Part shown: piece after piece, positions 23,881 through 36,677 of the stretch
How positions within the stretch are numbered: position 1 is the first letter of the stretch
Layout: every line of letters starts with the position of its first letter
Assembly (NCBI GenBank): GCA_026419785.1
Contig: JAODTK010001087.1
Span: forward strand, 62,001 to 126,000
DNA: 64,000 nt
Reading direction: 5' to 3'
Origin: Sclerodactyla briareus
Lineage: Eukaryota; Echinodermata; Holothuroidea; Dendrochirotida; Sclerodactylidae
Made by a program: the position numbers and the translations under genes
Notes under the pieces: model-generated
What the model was told of the DNA's origin: nothing
Databases searched by the model: none
Seen by the model: only the letters and a program-made list of their open reading frames with translations

Positions 23881-25304
23881 AACAAACAACACAAATAACA
23901 AAAAACATAACAAACAACAATAACAATAACAACTACAATAATACAACAAAATAAACAACAACACAGTGGACAGCACCAATTGCCCCGACTTGCCACAGTC
24001 GTTAGGCTTGCACGCACATCGTACGTGGAGGCATGCTATGCATGCATGATGCGCTTGGGGTATGTACAGTGAGGGAGTCGAGCGCATTACCAGACATGTG
24101 CTTTACAATACCGGCAACGCGTCAAAAAAACGGGCTTGTATTTCTGCAAGTTATCGGACTGATGAAGCGGTGATAGTGATAGTATATTGTAAGCGTTAGA
24201 TTACGGTGGTTACCAGACCCATAGGCTGTGAAGTGAAAGCTCCGACCATAGGCTTAGGTTAGCCTACGTTAGGCCCTCCAGCTGCCGCTAGCCTAGGCGA
24301 CATAAAAATTCACATTACAAATCTACAAATTACGGTTACACAGTCCCCGCAAGAATAAAATAGGCCTAAACACTATCCAGCCCAATCGCAGTCGCGAAGC
24401 CTACGTAAGACTATTTATTGTAAGTGGTAGTTAGAATATGAAGTTCGTGAGTAAATGAAATAGCTAGGCTGGGACTTGCATAGGTGATTTGGTTATGTCC
24501 ATAGTGTCTCACATCAATGGCCATGGTGGAAAACAGGATGGTAGGGTGTGGCACGTCAGTCAAATGAGTGACCAAGTTGAAAGCATACATTACAGTCTAT
24601 GCCTACGCTATAATCTTTAGTGTGGAGTCACCTAAAGACTGAACAAACTTTCCATGTGGCGCACAGTAAAAATATTGTAGCTTGTCTTTCAATTATTTTA
24701 CAGTAGTACTGTCAAAAAATCACAACGAGATGATGTAGTTCTTTTTTTATAACTCTAATGAATTTTTCGGCTGGACAATGCACAGTCAGCGTAACATTTA
24801 CTTTACACGTGAGAAAATCCCCAAATTTTGATTGGTTGCTTTTAAACCCTAAAGAAAAATATTTCAAGATATAATGAATGTTTCAGTTCGTTCTTACATC
24901 ACAAAAATAAGGGATTGATGAAATGGAAATAGGAACCCTATCATTAGGTGAGAGTATGCATCCCTTTAGGGTAAGGCATTCCTAGACCACCAAACATCTT
25001 AGCAGATTCTCCCATTGCCAAGCTAACAGCGACATATTCTCTGTATTATTAAGCAAACTGAATTGCCATCCAGACAAAAAGGCATCGTGTGAAGAGGCTG
25101 GCCTTTAACCACATTGAGAAGTGGCCAAACTTCGGTGGGGATCCCCCTCCTTAATTTCTGGATGCAGGTTAAAATGGTCCAAGTTATAACTATTACAACT
25201 AAGAGTCACTCTACAACATGCTGTTAACTCCCTGTCGTTAGTAGCATGGGATGGAATCCTCCTCACACCTGGATTGTTCACAACTTAATATAACAAGATG
25301 CTCA
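23881..25304. other. No gene recognised; AAC/AAT simple repeat at start
   Basis: About 23878-23965 is a loose AACAAT/AACAAC simple repeat. The rest shows several AGGCCTA-type words but no exon or repeat copy. Confidence 0.45.
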
Positions 25305-25742
25305 TCACAAAGGCGAGTCATGAAATGTATGCCGCCATTTCGTATTCGCACCTTTGCTCCAACCCAGCAATGACGGGTAGTTCTGTTGAAGAGTGAGACA
25401 CAGCGGATAGGTCCTTCCTACATAACGTACACTACCTGTCATATATTGAATCACCCATATAACTCGCCATTGACCACCCCGAAATGAGGGCTTTAAATTC
25501 TGGTTCCGAAAAACTCTAGGTATTAAGCGTGCTGTGTCAACCCATTGAGAGAATTGGGTGTTGTACCATTCAACTGCTGGCTGTCCTGATTGACTCTGTG
25601 GAAATGAAGGAAAATCTCTCCCTATGGAGGAGAACATTGAATTCTCTTGAAATTGTGCTATAATTGTCTTTGGGTGGTGTTGAGTATGTCGCTGTTCGTT
25701 TGACAGAGTTGGAATGCAATGTATTAGAGTAAACAGTAACAT
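25305..25742 (-). CDS. Unassigned 145-codon open frame
   Basis: This is one of the longest uninterrupted frames in the window that is not built from a simple repeat. I recognise no domain, signal peptide or catalytic motif; the product would contain several Trp, Tyr and Gln residues. It sits just beside the G/C-tract repeat at 25777. There is no splice or start context to support it and nothing comparable nearby, so a chance frame or transposon relic is as likely as a gene. Confidence 0.15.
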   Translation of the reverse strand: MLLFTLIHCIPTLSNEQRHTQHHPKTIIAQFQENSMFSSIGRDFPSFPQSQSGQPAVEWYNTQFSQWVDTARLIPRVFRNQNLKPSFRGGQWRVIWVIQYMTGSVRYVGRTYPLCLTLQQNYPSLLGWSKGANTKWRHTFHDSPL

Positions 25743-25776
25743 TTAATGAAAAGAAGAAAGTATAGGGCTCCAACCA

Positions 25777-25880
25777 GGCATGGCGTCGATCCTGGGGGGG
25801 GGGGACCGGGGGACACGCCCCACCCCCCAATTTTGAAAGTGGGGGGGACATCATATCAAATGTCCCCCCCCCCCCCCCGA
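25777..25880. repeat. Dispersed G/C-tract repeat, copy 1
   Basis: This starts with CATGGCGTCGATCCTGGGG and runs into long G and C tracts with GGACACG. A second copy begins at 29415. The complementary G and C runs could fold together. Confidence 0.7.
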
Positions 25881-27423
25881 GACGAAAGGACAGTCTGTTT
25901 ACACACGTATCCGTTAAGTGGCTGTGTGTGGGCTGAAAAATATTGAGAAAGCAGCCTCACAAGACCACAGTGGCCTTTATTCCGAACCCGATTTTTCAAA
26001 ATTCCGCGAGTCGCGCGCAGACTCACCTGTGTTAACTGTTGCTTCTATAGTGTCGTGAGCGATGCAGTTTGAAGGCATTTCTGGCGCACATGAAAGCTTT
26101 TATGCAAGTTTTCTCATTCAGAAACATAAGTGAGACTATTCTATTTGTTGTTTTTAAACAAATGTAGATTCACAATAACATGTCCATTGATTATAACACG
26201 AATGGGCGCTGGCATAAGTGGCGGATGAGGAGTCAGACTGCTCCAACACATGGAAGTAAAGGCAAGTTTGCAGATCAAGGAAAAAACCGTTGGCAAGTAG
26301 AATAGGAACAATTCAGCATACAAACCTGCCGAGGTGGATATAAATGCCCACAATGTCAGCAGATCGCCGATTTCTCTTGTCGAAAGCCGATTGTTGAGCA
26401 AAAAAAATTTGTTCAATCTTGTCAAGTTTGTGATTGATCTAAGAATATGCAAAAACTTCGTCCGTTTCGGTATCCCGGTGGCTTGTTTCGCTGTCAGTAC
26501 TGTAGGACCACCTGCACGATAGCTATGAGATTCCGTTTGAAAAAATATTTCGAGTGCAATTTGTAAATTTGGGACTATTTTACAAATTGCTTCCCAGACA
26601 TGAGATTTCTAGCCAGGCTGAAGATATTCCCGACATTGCAATGCGCTATATAGGAAGAATATGTTATGTTAACAAAGCCCGGGCAAGAAATGTATCATTC
26701 TAGCAAAGATGAGGAGCAATTCTTTAAATCAGGAAGCCGTGCGAAATTAGCACCTTCGACTTTTGTGTGCCATTCTACCTTCATGAATTACAACAAAATT
26801 CGAAAAAAAACTTTGTGGATATTCAGTAAAAATTTCCGGCGAAAGAAACGGGTACGAGCCTACGAGGCAAAACGAAAAATTATAACCTGGGCTCTCTAGA
26901 TTGGGCTACAACCGGTCTGACTTCCAGGCTTTTCTCCCTAGACCCCAACTAAGGTGGGTCCATGGAGGTAGGATTCAGGCCAAACCCAAAGAAGAGGAAC
27001 TACTGCCTTGGGGACAGCACTTTTCGCACAAAAAAATCACGTTTTAGAGCAGGAATTTGCACCTACTGACCTAAAGCCAAACTTTCAGAGGGGACGGTAA
27101 ACCCTTGACTGCCTGAGACCCTCTCACAGGGCCCTAATAAATGTTAGAGCCCTCGCATAGTCAGAAAGAACTGTCTCACGTCCACTGCTTGCCCGAATCA
27201 GAGTGAAACAAAATCTTAGACCTCAGTGACGGTTTTCCTTCTTTCTGCAACATGAAATCAATTGCACTTACTAAATTCTGCTTTGAGACTTACCTTGTGA
27301 AAGAGCGCAAAGTTATTCTGAGAAGACTGGCAACATTAGGCAAAATTGACAATAATCCTGGGAAAATCTGGACAGAAAAAGGCAAAAGTGAAGGAAATGC
27401 CCAAAATGTCTGCTGACTGGCCT
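25881..27423. other. No gene recognised
   Basis: No exon, RNA gene or repeat copy noticed. Confidence 0.4.
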
Positions 27424-27484
27424 GAATTTTCAATAAAACGCCCGAAAAACATGTAAATTTTTTCGGGCGTTTTATTGAAAATTC
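27424..27484. repeat. Perfect 26-bp hairpin
   Basis: Two 26-base arms (27424-27449 and 27459-27484) are exact reverse complements around a 9-base loop. The arms begin GAATTTTCAATAAAACG. So long a perfect match in a window where other repeats are eroded suggests a recent origin, for instance a very small MITE or a template-switch event. No transcript evidence is available. Confidence 0.9.
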
Positions 27485-27927
27485 GCGCGCGGGGCTGTTT
27501 TTCTGTCGTTTAGGCCAAACATGTTTGCTAAAAACACAGGAAGCGAACGCCGAGGCAGCTCATCAGAATTTTTTTCTCCTTCGAATTTATTATTCTACAG
27601 TCGACTACGAATGCATGAGGACCAAATTATTCAGATGTGCTCAAACAAGCTGGCACTGGCATCACAGTGGGTTTGCGTAATAGTTAAGAGTGCAATTCTC
27701 CTGGCTGAAGTTGAGGGTCCCAGGGTGGTCAAGAGTGAAACCCATTAGTAAGGGCGGACTCCAAAAAAGTTGGGGTCACGACCCCACAAAGACTGCGCCC
27801 TTGGATTGGAATAGTCCTAGCAGATACACGTATAAACTACATTGGTGACCTACTTTGATTTCCTTCGAACTTTTGACCTCACTTGACCCAATTTTGTGGA
27901 CCTTTCCGTTCAGCTCTTCGTAACGAC

Positions 27928-28715
27928 CAGGGGCCAGATTCAAAAAGTGCGGAGATTTTGCGTAGGCCACAACAATCCAAGGTCGTAAGCACTTTAGTAA
28001 GGTAGTATCAAAAAGGAACATACGTTGTTCGTAAATCTCGCTAAGTATTTCTGCTCAGTCATTGCGTAGCTACGAGGTGCCGAGAAGTCATTGAACCCAT
28101 TCCACCGAATTGTCTGATCGTGTTCTCGGTAATATGAGTGTGTTCACCGTTCGCAACGTCATGTGCGTAGGTTTTGTCATCGCTCGTCTTGGCCTATACC
28201 GCGTACAGTTATAGTGCAAACAGTGGTATACCTCAATGCATAAGTAGTGTTGACACGATCTTGGGCTAACGATTGGAAATGGCGACTGCGAAGAGAAACG
28301 GAATTTTAGGAGGATGGAAGTCGCAGTCTAGTGGAAAAGAGGAGACAATAATTTTCGGAAGAAAGCACGAACCCAGGCGATGTAGTGCCATGGGGTACTG
28401 ACGCTTCCTGTGGTCGATTAGGGCCATTCGAGTTCTTCGTGAGGTCTTCGATCTGCCCTCTCGGGAGACGATACCGTTCCATAAGTATATTGTCCGAGGA
28501 TGCAAACGGATCTTGCTGGTCCCTAGGCACCCGTTCTCTCCGCAAGAGCCCTATCTTCTCTCTTTTGTTTGTTCAAAGACAGTGTTAGCTTGAGTGAAGT
28601 TACGCAAGGAATTACACTACGAAAACTTTGGTGAATACCACCAGGAGATAGATACGCTGCGTAAGGAGACTCGCTAGAAAACTTGCGTTAAGTACGTTCG
28701 TGCATAAGCCCCCTG
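27928..28715 (-). mobile_element. PIF/Harbinger-like element
   Basis: The left end reads CAGGGGCCAGATTCA and the right end, reverse-complemented, CAGGGGGCTTATGCACGAA. These are short, imperfect terminal inverted repeats of the kind seen on PIF/Harbinger DNA transposons. The 788-bp interior holds a relict transposase N-terminus on the minus strand (28300-28590). It is much too short to be autonomous. The target-site duplication is not clear. Confidence 0.6.
28300..28590 (-). pseudogene. PIF/Harbinger transposase N-terminal relic
   Basis: The minus-strand frame contains DPFASSDNILMERYRLPRGQ followed by an IEDLTKN segment and RPQEASVPH. This fits the start of Harbinger nucleases: an aspartate-proline opening, an RYR(L/F)-R core, then a helix and a conserved proline before a leucine-rich helix. 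The frame closes soon after and the catalytic domain is missing. It lies inside the terminal repeats at 27928-28715, which supports the call. Confidence 0.65.
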
Positions 28716-29414
28716 CGGACCGGTCGCGCAAAACCAATAGGTCAATTACACTGACTCACTAAGACTCCTTTCACAAGGCGTCTAGAGAAATGTCCTCTGT
28801 GAAAGGGTGAAACAGCTTTGAAACACTAATAAATTTCAGGTTCGACACTGAACATCTCGGAGGAAGGGGAAGAGCGTAGTGGGAAGTCTGGTAGTCTGTG
28901 TGGCTACAATTGGTGACTCAAATTTCCATTGTACCAACTCAATATATGGCTTGTATTGGACATGACAAAACAGTTAGTTCTATCCAGAGTGGTTTTGATC
29001 CCGGAGTGAACCAAGCTTTGAATATGACATATAATATCTGTTACCAGCCTAAGAGATAGAAAACCTTTTTTCCCCTACAATTCGAGAAGATAGGGATTAG
29101 AGATACGAGATATTGTTGCATGTAGTTAAGACCCAAGGAAGGGATATGTTACTTGGGAAACTCAACTGAAGCACAATCCGGACGTGTTGGTGGTGGTTAT
29201 TTGTGCTCCTTGCCTTCTAGACATAAATATTCAGATTTCAGGTGATATTGAAAGCCCCCATTTTGTTATAATGGTTGGATATTTGTCAAGTTATCCACTT
29301 GGTTCCTTTTAACCCCCCCCCCCACACCCTTCCCATATTTCAAAAAAATTCAGTGGTAAGAGTTAAATACATACACAGAATATAACATTAGGACTGCCGG
29401 CTATTCCAATTGCG
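28716..29414. other. No gene recognised
   Basis: A C tract lies at about 29313-29323. No exon or RNA gene seen. Confidence 0.4.
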
Positions 29415-29480
29415 GCCATGGCGTCGATCCTGGGGTGGTCGGAGGGACACGTCTCCCCCCTTTATGACGTTGCGTGAGGG
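29415..29480. repeat. Dispersed G/C-tract repeat, copy 2
   Basis: Shares CATGGCGTCGATCCTGGGG and GG-GGACACGTC-CCCCC with 25777-25880, same orientation, with shorter G and C runs. Confidence 0.65.
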
Positions 29481-32400
29481 AAGACATATAACCAATCTCC
29501 TCCCCTCCCACACCACACACTTTTTGACGAGTTGTGGAAAGTAAAAATCGCCATTTACTCCCCGTTTTGTGGTATGGTCGTTTTGAGACGCGGCTGCATT
29601 TCCCATCGAACGCCCCAAAAAATGCGAAAAAAATTTGCGCACTTCGCTCGCATTGAAAAAATAATGATGTGTAATAATTTATATAGTGCAATATCACAAG
29701 AGTACCAATGCGCTTCCCAGGGAAGAAGAAAACGGGTCCCCTAACATTGATTGAATAATGATTGCTTTCGCTAAGGCTTAGGCATGAGCGAATATGGGGG
29801 GTGTGGGGTGTGACACGCCCTGAGATATTGAAAAGTCAGTCCCGTAGCGGCAAAAGTAGGTATATGAGCGGCCAAAGCCGATTTTTAAGGTACCTTGAAT
29901 AAACCTCGAAGATGAATGTTCTGAACGAAAAAGTTACATAAAAACGTAACAAATGGACCGCTGTACGGAAAGCCACCTACTGAAAGATGGCCACTACCTC
30001 ACTCCCCTCGTCGTGAAACGGCCACAACGTCGCGGGGGAAAAAATAAAATGGGAAATTACAAGATTGGATTAATCACAAAAGTCGGTCTCAGACAGAAAT
30101 CTTGTCGGTCTAAAAGTTCACCCCCCTCGGAAAATTGTGTTTTTAACCCGGGCTTAGGCCTCCTACATGTGTTACTTAAGTTTTCAAACACAAAATAATT
30201 CTTCACTTAACTCTGACAAAAAAAAGAAAGAGGCATAGGACTTATTGCACACTAAAACCATTCTACAGGGCTCCTGAACAACGTTCACCCCCTCCCCCCC
30301 CCGGAACAGTTCACTTAACTCCTCAACAAGTAGACAGACCAGTTGACTCACTCGCTAAATGACTTCTTCTATGAGCTGCCCAGGAGGGTGGGGGGGGGGA
30401 AGTTATCGCGGGATGGGTCACCCACAACTCAGTTTGCAAGGGAACATTCATTTACTTGTTCGTGGCATTCCCAATTTCAATGACCTGACGCTTAGATGTT
30501 TCGTACGGTCACCTGTGTTGAAATGAGCAAAATATTTCCGTGCGCGAAGAGCGCCGCGGGTGATCATCTCACCTTGGGTTCGGCACGTATGAAAGAGGAT
30601 TTTCCACCGTTATCCTAGTAACTAATGTATTTTTTCAAACGCTTAGAGAGCCCCCATCCCTAGCTGAATCAGTCTAAGCAACATATATTGATGGTTGTAT
30701 GATTTCAAACAACAGTTACTGCTCAGATGGTCATGTCATGAAGGGACAAACCCCCCCCCCGGCCGCCCCCCCCCCCCCCCTCCCCCTCCACTTACACCAA
30801 CGTGCAGATCGACTAAAGTACCATTGCCACGTTTTGCTCCTATTTGAATTCAATATAGACGGACAGAGACGCTCATGATGTATGAAGACTTCGCCCAAAG
30901 TGTGTGACTAACTCCAATGCACTACCTCCAACAAGTTCTGAAGGTCGGGTCTAGTTGTTGCATTACACAGGCTTCACATTTTAGCCCCTATAGCTGGTAC
31001 ACCGCATACCCGCTCTATTTCGTAAACTCTCAACCCAACCTTGTAGAATCCTATTAAAAAGAGTAACACATTTCCTGAGATGGGTAAAATCCCTGCCCCC
31101 AATTATAGTTAGAACCGTAACAATCATGTGGAGTTGAGAAACCATGTTGGGGCAAAAACCAGGTCACAGGCACCGGGGCAGTGCCAACATCGAATTGAGA
31201 TCGAGAACTCGAGTTAGCACAAGTGACCATGTTTCGGGGCGGAGAATGGGAGAAATACGAGAAATCTGAAGCGAATTATAAAAAACTAGAATGTTCACCA
31301 AGAAATATTTACGGATGCCCAATTTTTCATTGGGGAAATATGAAAAATCCTGGTTCCTTCATAGGTTCTGTACATGAACTTCGGGCAACTTTATGAGATT
31401 TGAAATGAGTAGTATCCGGAGTATTAACGGTTATGGGTATGTAGCGCCGCAGTCCAAGGCTCCGCTGCCGCCGCCGGAAACTTCAGCGTTGTTAGCGTAA
31501 AAACTTCCCAAAGCTTTGTCCGATGACTTCAAACTTGGTACACATGTCCGCCCTTATGGAATCTCGGAGGAGTTCGAGAGTGGGCATCACTACATTTTTG
31601 TCTGCTGCCCTCTGTTGCCAGGTTTGAACACCGAAAGGACTGGTTTATCGATTTAAACGAAAAAACTGGTGGGGTCAAGTTCGGTTCCGAAAAACCAGGA
31701 GGTAATTCCAAGGTCACAGAGGTCAATTTTGTGGGTATTTGAACAAAATCGGGGATATGGGACGGTTGTCAGTCCTAAACAAACCGGAGGATACACACGT
31801 CGGCGTTTACCCGCCTGTACACGTCTGGTTTTAATTAGAAATACGACAAGATGAAATGAGCCCACCATTTCAATGGCCAGCGCCCCTACCCAAAACTATG
31901 GCTAAGCCACTGCAGCAGGCTTCGTTAAATAAGTCTGAGAATAGTGGGTGAATGCCATTCCCCTGCCATTTAAGGAGGCCCAATTCCCCAAAAATTTCCG
32001 TGTCGCAACGGGCACTGATGCTGCTCTCCACTTATAGTAGCTTGACGACTCCATGAAAATTATCAGCCACAGCGCCGGCACTGAAAGAAAAAAATTCCTG
32101 GCTGCCGCCACTGGTTCAACTTTCATGTTACTGAAAGTACCGTTTCTTGCAGTCTGAGTGGACCTGTTCCGATCCACATGATCGGAATGGATCACAGAGT
32201 CATGTGGATGGACGTTCAAAGATGTGCGTTTAAGCTATGCACTTTGACTAAAATATAGCAGCGCCGTGGGTCGTGTTTTCTTCCGACGCAGAAGGAGATG
32301 ACTGGACTATCGGGGGCTACATCCTGGCGAGAAATAACCCTTTGGACAAACTCCAGAGAGGAGAGGAGATGGGAGCAGAGGAAGGGGAAGCCGTGTGAGG

Positions 32401-33856
32401 ATTTCGCACTGGCGAATTCCAATGTTAATCAAGAAGACCTTTTTACCAGGACCTGTGTTGCCGTGTTTCGATACCTCAGCAAACCGAGGACAGGAGGAAA
32501 CAATATTGTTTCGCGTTTCATCGGGGTTTAGTTTTAGTATTCTAAGATTCAACTTACGGACACTCTATTACATTGGTTGTTATGGTGACACTGACTCATT
32601 TTTTCTGAATAAGAGTCAGTATGGGAATCAGTGTCCCTAATCGTTACGGGTTCTTCGTTTCTCTTCCTGGTTCCAGTGCCCACATGAAGAGAGTGCCGAT
32701 TAACTCTGTGGATCGGGGGCGTGGCGGTGATGCGCGGGCCCCCTTCTTTACCCAGGGTTGATGAATACGATGGTATTCTGAACAGGACGTGGTTGTTTTG
32801 AGGGGTACGTGGGAATTTCATTGTGATAGATACGTTTTATATTGGGTCGTCATCCTCCGAACAGATGTAAACTGTGGAGTCAGTTTACACTTTTTGGTAC
32901 CCGTTACAGGCTAATGGTAATGTGGTAACAGATTTGCTTGAACTTAGCACAGGTGAATTGGTGAAAAGGAGGACACAACCAATTTTTTGTAGTTTCTTAT
33001 CAGTCCAGCTGTAGTTGTTTGTTTCATGATTTTCGAACGTACAGTTTTACAGTGACTTTGGTGAGAGGGAATGCGGTTCCCCTGTGATATCACGGGGCAA
33101 ATTTTCAATAGCTGGTTGTGCCTTATCGGTACACTCGAATCGGCTGGGATTTAGTGTGGAGTTTTGGCTGCCGTAATGTAATAAAGATAAAGTACCAAAA
33201 GCCAGTTCATAATTACTTGGACAATTGGCTTTAATGGCCATGGTTGCCAGCACAAGTACGAATTTGAGAAAACTTAGTCGTCAAATCTGCATCTGTTAAT
33301 GTCATACCTAATTGACATACAACATCCAATCACATGGTAGATTTCATCCGCTATATACTAGAGGACTTTTTCACAGACGGACTGTTACCCCTATCATGTC
33401 GAATCCTAGCCTTATCAGGTGGTAGAAGCTAGCACATTACTCGTATGTATATGTGTTTCTGGCAGGAACTCCATTAACACATAGGTAGAACTACCAATAT
33501 AGAAGAAAAGACCCTCATTGACACAGTCTGAATGTTGGATGCAATGATCGTGGTCATGGTGGGAACGACGGGCAAAGAACCTACTCTAACCGTCTTGATC
33601 GCGAGTCGTATATTTATGCTGATATGTTCCATCTTTCTTGCGAACTCTCAGTGTTCCCACGCACGCAATGAATGACAACATGCGTGGGGTTACTGTCGCG
33701 GAGAGAGGACGTGGCCTCCAAATGTCGTTGAGAGAGACAGAGCCAACACGAAACCAACCTATGTACACTGTGAAAGAAAAAATTGTTATGAAAGTGCTTT
33801 GAACGAACAAAAGCATAGTAAAATATCGACCGAAAATCGACCATAATGGTGGTTAG
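29481..33856. other. No gene recognised upstream of the subtilase exons
   Basis: Contains C tracts (about 30292-30302 and 30752-30783) and a nested inverted repeat near 32588-32637 (ACTGACTC / GAGTCAGT). The signal-peptide exon of the protease gene should lie here or farther left, but I could not find it. Confidence 0.4.
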
Positions 33857-34089
33857 ATTTGTGATCATTGTTTACCACCTATTTGTATCCGGATTCATTA
33901 TCCATTGTTGTGGATGCAATGCGACCATGTACCTGTTATATTCGGATGGCAGCGATTTGGACCAGTGTGTTGAGGCGATCACCAGCAACCCCGTGTTATA
34001 TTCCATGGAGCGGAAGTCAACCTGACACATACACGCATGCCATCGGAGGATTCGCTGATGGGGTCCTACAACGTCGTTTCTCAAACCTG
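33857..34089 (+). CDS. Subtilase exon: I9 propeptide
   Basis: Near the start, YLLYSDGSDLDQ and VEAITSNP fit the first strand and helix of an inhibitor I9 propeptide, the intramolecular chaperone of subtilases. After a one-base frame change near 33985, the next frame reads DTYTHAIGGFADGVLQ, matching the usual Y-x-x-A-x-x-GFAA-x-L core. The exon ends at a good donor, CTG|GTGAGG. The 5' limit is the nearest upstream TTAG and is uncertain. The next exon, 0.7 kb on, carries the rest of the propeptide. Confidence 0.6.
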
Positions 34090-34150
34090 GTGAGGATTAC
34101 TGATATATGCTTAGTCAACGAATTATTTTGTTGTTGTTAAAAATGTAGTA

Positions 34151-34275
34151 ATGATGATGATTATGATTATGATAATAATAATAATAATAATAATAATATA
34201 ATAATAATAATACTATTAATAATAATAATAATAATAATATTTAATAATAATAATAATAATATAAGGAATAATAAA
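34151..34275. repeat. (TAA)n microsatellite
   Basis: Interrupted (TAA/AAT)n in the intron after the propeptide exon. Confidence 0.95.
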
Positions 34276-34423
34276 TTTTATATTATTATGCTGGTCTTTC
34301 GGGTACACTGTGGAGTATACTGAACTCTGGGGGGTCGACTATCTAAGCTAGATTGTGCCTCGAAATGTTTAGGTTGCCCTTCCAGTGAGTCCGTACAGGA
34401 CGGCTCGGAACCACATAAACATA

Positions 34424-34486
34424 CATTATATCTATATATATTATAATATATATATATATATATATTATATAATATATATAGTATAT

Positions 34487-34524
<38 letters not shown>

Positions 34525-34565
34525 TATTATATATATATATCTATATTATATAATATTTATATAAA
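34424..34565. repeat. AT microsatellite
   Basis: Interrupted (AT)n in the same intron, ending about 200 bases before the next exon. Confidence 0.95.
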
Positions 34566-34761
34566 TCTTGGGTTATTTATATAGTTCTGAATTGCTATAC
34601 TCCAAAACATTTAGTCCGACAAGTTTTTCAATTTCTTCCAACATATATACAACTCGCCACATTCATTTTGCAAACAGGTCTAAAAATTATTTTGTGGCCC
34701 CAGGTCATGTTCCAAATTCAAAATAAGTGTTACCACAGCATTCTTTGCTACTACTGTTTAG

Positions 34762-34909
34762 GGTTCGTGTCATCGTACACAAGGTTCGGGGACTTCCTTC
34801 GTCAAGTATATTAGGAAGACAGTGTTTGATCCGTGTGACGCCGTTGCTTCATGGGGGCTGGACGGATAGATTCCAAGATTTAACAGAGGACGAGTCCTTT
34901 ACACCTGCA
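34762..34909 (+). CDS. Subtilase exon: propeptide end and mature N-terminus
   Basis: Across three frames the order is KVRGLP, FVKYI, EDSVFDPCDAVASWGLD and RIDSK, then QRTSPLHL. V-x-YIEED closes I9 propeptides and WGLDRID opens the mature chain of many S8A enzymes, so the maturation site falls within this exon. The acceptor is TGTTTAG|G and the donor GCA|GTGAGT. At least three one-base indels are needed to join the blocks. The open frame covering most of the exon is not the true frame throughout. Confidence 0.75.
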
Positions 34910-36557
34910 GTGAGTCTATATTAACACAATCGAGCACTCATGGCTTTCGTGTGACTGCCAGCAACTGCCTGAGTTTGCACTCTTGGAAAAAGATTAGTGA
35001 CACGTCGGATATATAAACTGATTTTAGCATTTTTCATTTTAAATTAACAGCAGCAAAGCACTAGGAAATGCAAGGGCAATATTAGATACTCAATGATCAA
35101 TGAAATTAGTCTAAGGCTTTTTGGTGAGTCATCCCATATCGCAAAAACATCTCAGAATTCTTCGAAACGTTTCAAAAACAAACCGAATAACTTTTTTTCA
35201 TTTCCCCCCATATTGTTAAAAAAATGGATGTTTGGATTCATTAGACTACAAAGCTATGTCAATGTTTGCCCCGACCATTAATGACGTCTCCTCCACTCAA
35301 TTCGTGTATCAGGTTGTCAATTCCTATAAGAAGTCGGACCCGGAAACGCTGATTTGATATTCGAATCGGCGTTTTCGCATCGGTGATCAATCACTCAGGG
35401 TTGAGGCATATACATTTACCTGCCTCCCCACCAAACACCAAAGTGGACGAAAATTAATCCCCAGAACCCAGGCCACAACTGTTACCACGTTAGGATAATC
35501 CCACCATGTTGATACGCGGTGATTGGGCATATGGGAAATGTAATATAATTAGGAATTATAATTATAGTGAGAGGTTCTCCTTCTTTCACTTTTACGGCAG
35601 GCAACGAAAACATTGGTTAGGATGCCACCAGCCCCGAGTTCTCGGAGAAAGGGGGGGGGGGTGTCATGTAATTGATGAAAACCCTATAAAATGAATGTTG
35701 TTCTGCTTTTGGAAGTCATCGTACACTACCACGTTAAAACACGACGTGTGCATGACATTCTTTTACTTGCAAATACAAAAACCAATCCCCCTGGCTACCT
35801 GTCAAACAAACGGTATAGAATATGTTCCTCATGAAATATCGTTTCAGTTGATCCCGTCCACAGTCGGGAAGATTGTCCCATTCGGAGGAATTAAAATGTT
35901 CACCTGTTTAGGGAGAATTGGAATTATTATGAGACTGCCATATTGCAGTTCCTTCATAATGCAAACCCGTTAACAATATGGAAATATACAGGAGACATTC
36001 ATTCTCACCCTCTAAAATGCGCAGCCCGAGGTCTTCCATTCGTATACATGTTCAGGACCCTCGATGTCCCAACTACAAAACAGCTGATTGGAGTTGGTAT
36101 TGTCGATGTAGATTTCGATATATTCGAATAAGATAGACAACTTACCGGTTGTAGCTTTTGGGTTTTTTTTTTTTTTTTTAGGATTTGTCACAGTAGTTCC
36201 GAAAGAGCAGTCGTGCTGTGAATAGTGAGGAGACTACCGAACTTGCAATAACGCCAATAACAGGTAAACCCAGTTATGGAAACACACGTGACTGTTATCG
36301 TCGACTATTGTTGAATTACTCAAACGGCCGTTAGGGTGTCATGAAACTGGGACGACTTGGTTTCGTATTTAATGGTCTGCAGACGATGTTCATTTATATT
36401 GTATTTACAGAAACGTTCTACAGAATCCCATCGTACTCGTAGACCCTAACCGAGTTTATTCATTCTTCAATCATAGCACTGCTCATGATGTAGCATGGAC
36501 CCAAATCGTTTCCGGAAAGAGCTGTGTGTTCCCTTTATAATTTTTTTTCTCGTTTCC
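34910..36557. other. Intron (mature start to Asp exon)
   Basis: Contains two open frames (about 35695-35973 and 35943-36131) without recognisable motifs and a T run at about 36164-36179. No repeat copy noticed. Confidence 0.45.
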
Positions 36558-36677
36558 AATGATGGGACTGGTGTAAACGTTGACGTGATCGATTCTGGAA
36601 TCAATCCTCACCACGTCGAATTTTCAGGACGAGCAATGACTAATGCATCTATTGATTTCTGCAAGGTCCAAAACGAA
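36558..36677 (+). CDS. Subtilase exon: catalytic Asp
   Basis: One clean frame reads DGTGVNVDVIDSGINPHHVE, then FSGRA and IDFCKVQNE. The Asp of VIDSG (codon 36591-36593) is the first residue of the S8 triad, and the D(S/T)G-I and H-EF-GRA pattern is typical of proteinase K-like enzymes. The donor is GAA|GTATGT. The acceptor is odd: a T-rich tract (36540-36557) leads directly to the coding start without AG, so a base change, an error or a cryptic upstream site must be assumed. This is the best preserved exon. Confidence 0.85.

Noticed and set aside
33990..34080. Alternative frame reading HGAEVNLTHTRMP as a different exon
   Set aside because: The other frame gives YTHAIGGFADGVLQ, which fits an I9 propeptide and the neighbouring subtilase exons.
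34727..34924. 65-codon frame as a small gene
   Set aside because: It overlaps the propeptide/mature exon mostly in the wrong frame.
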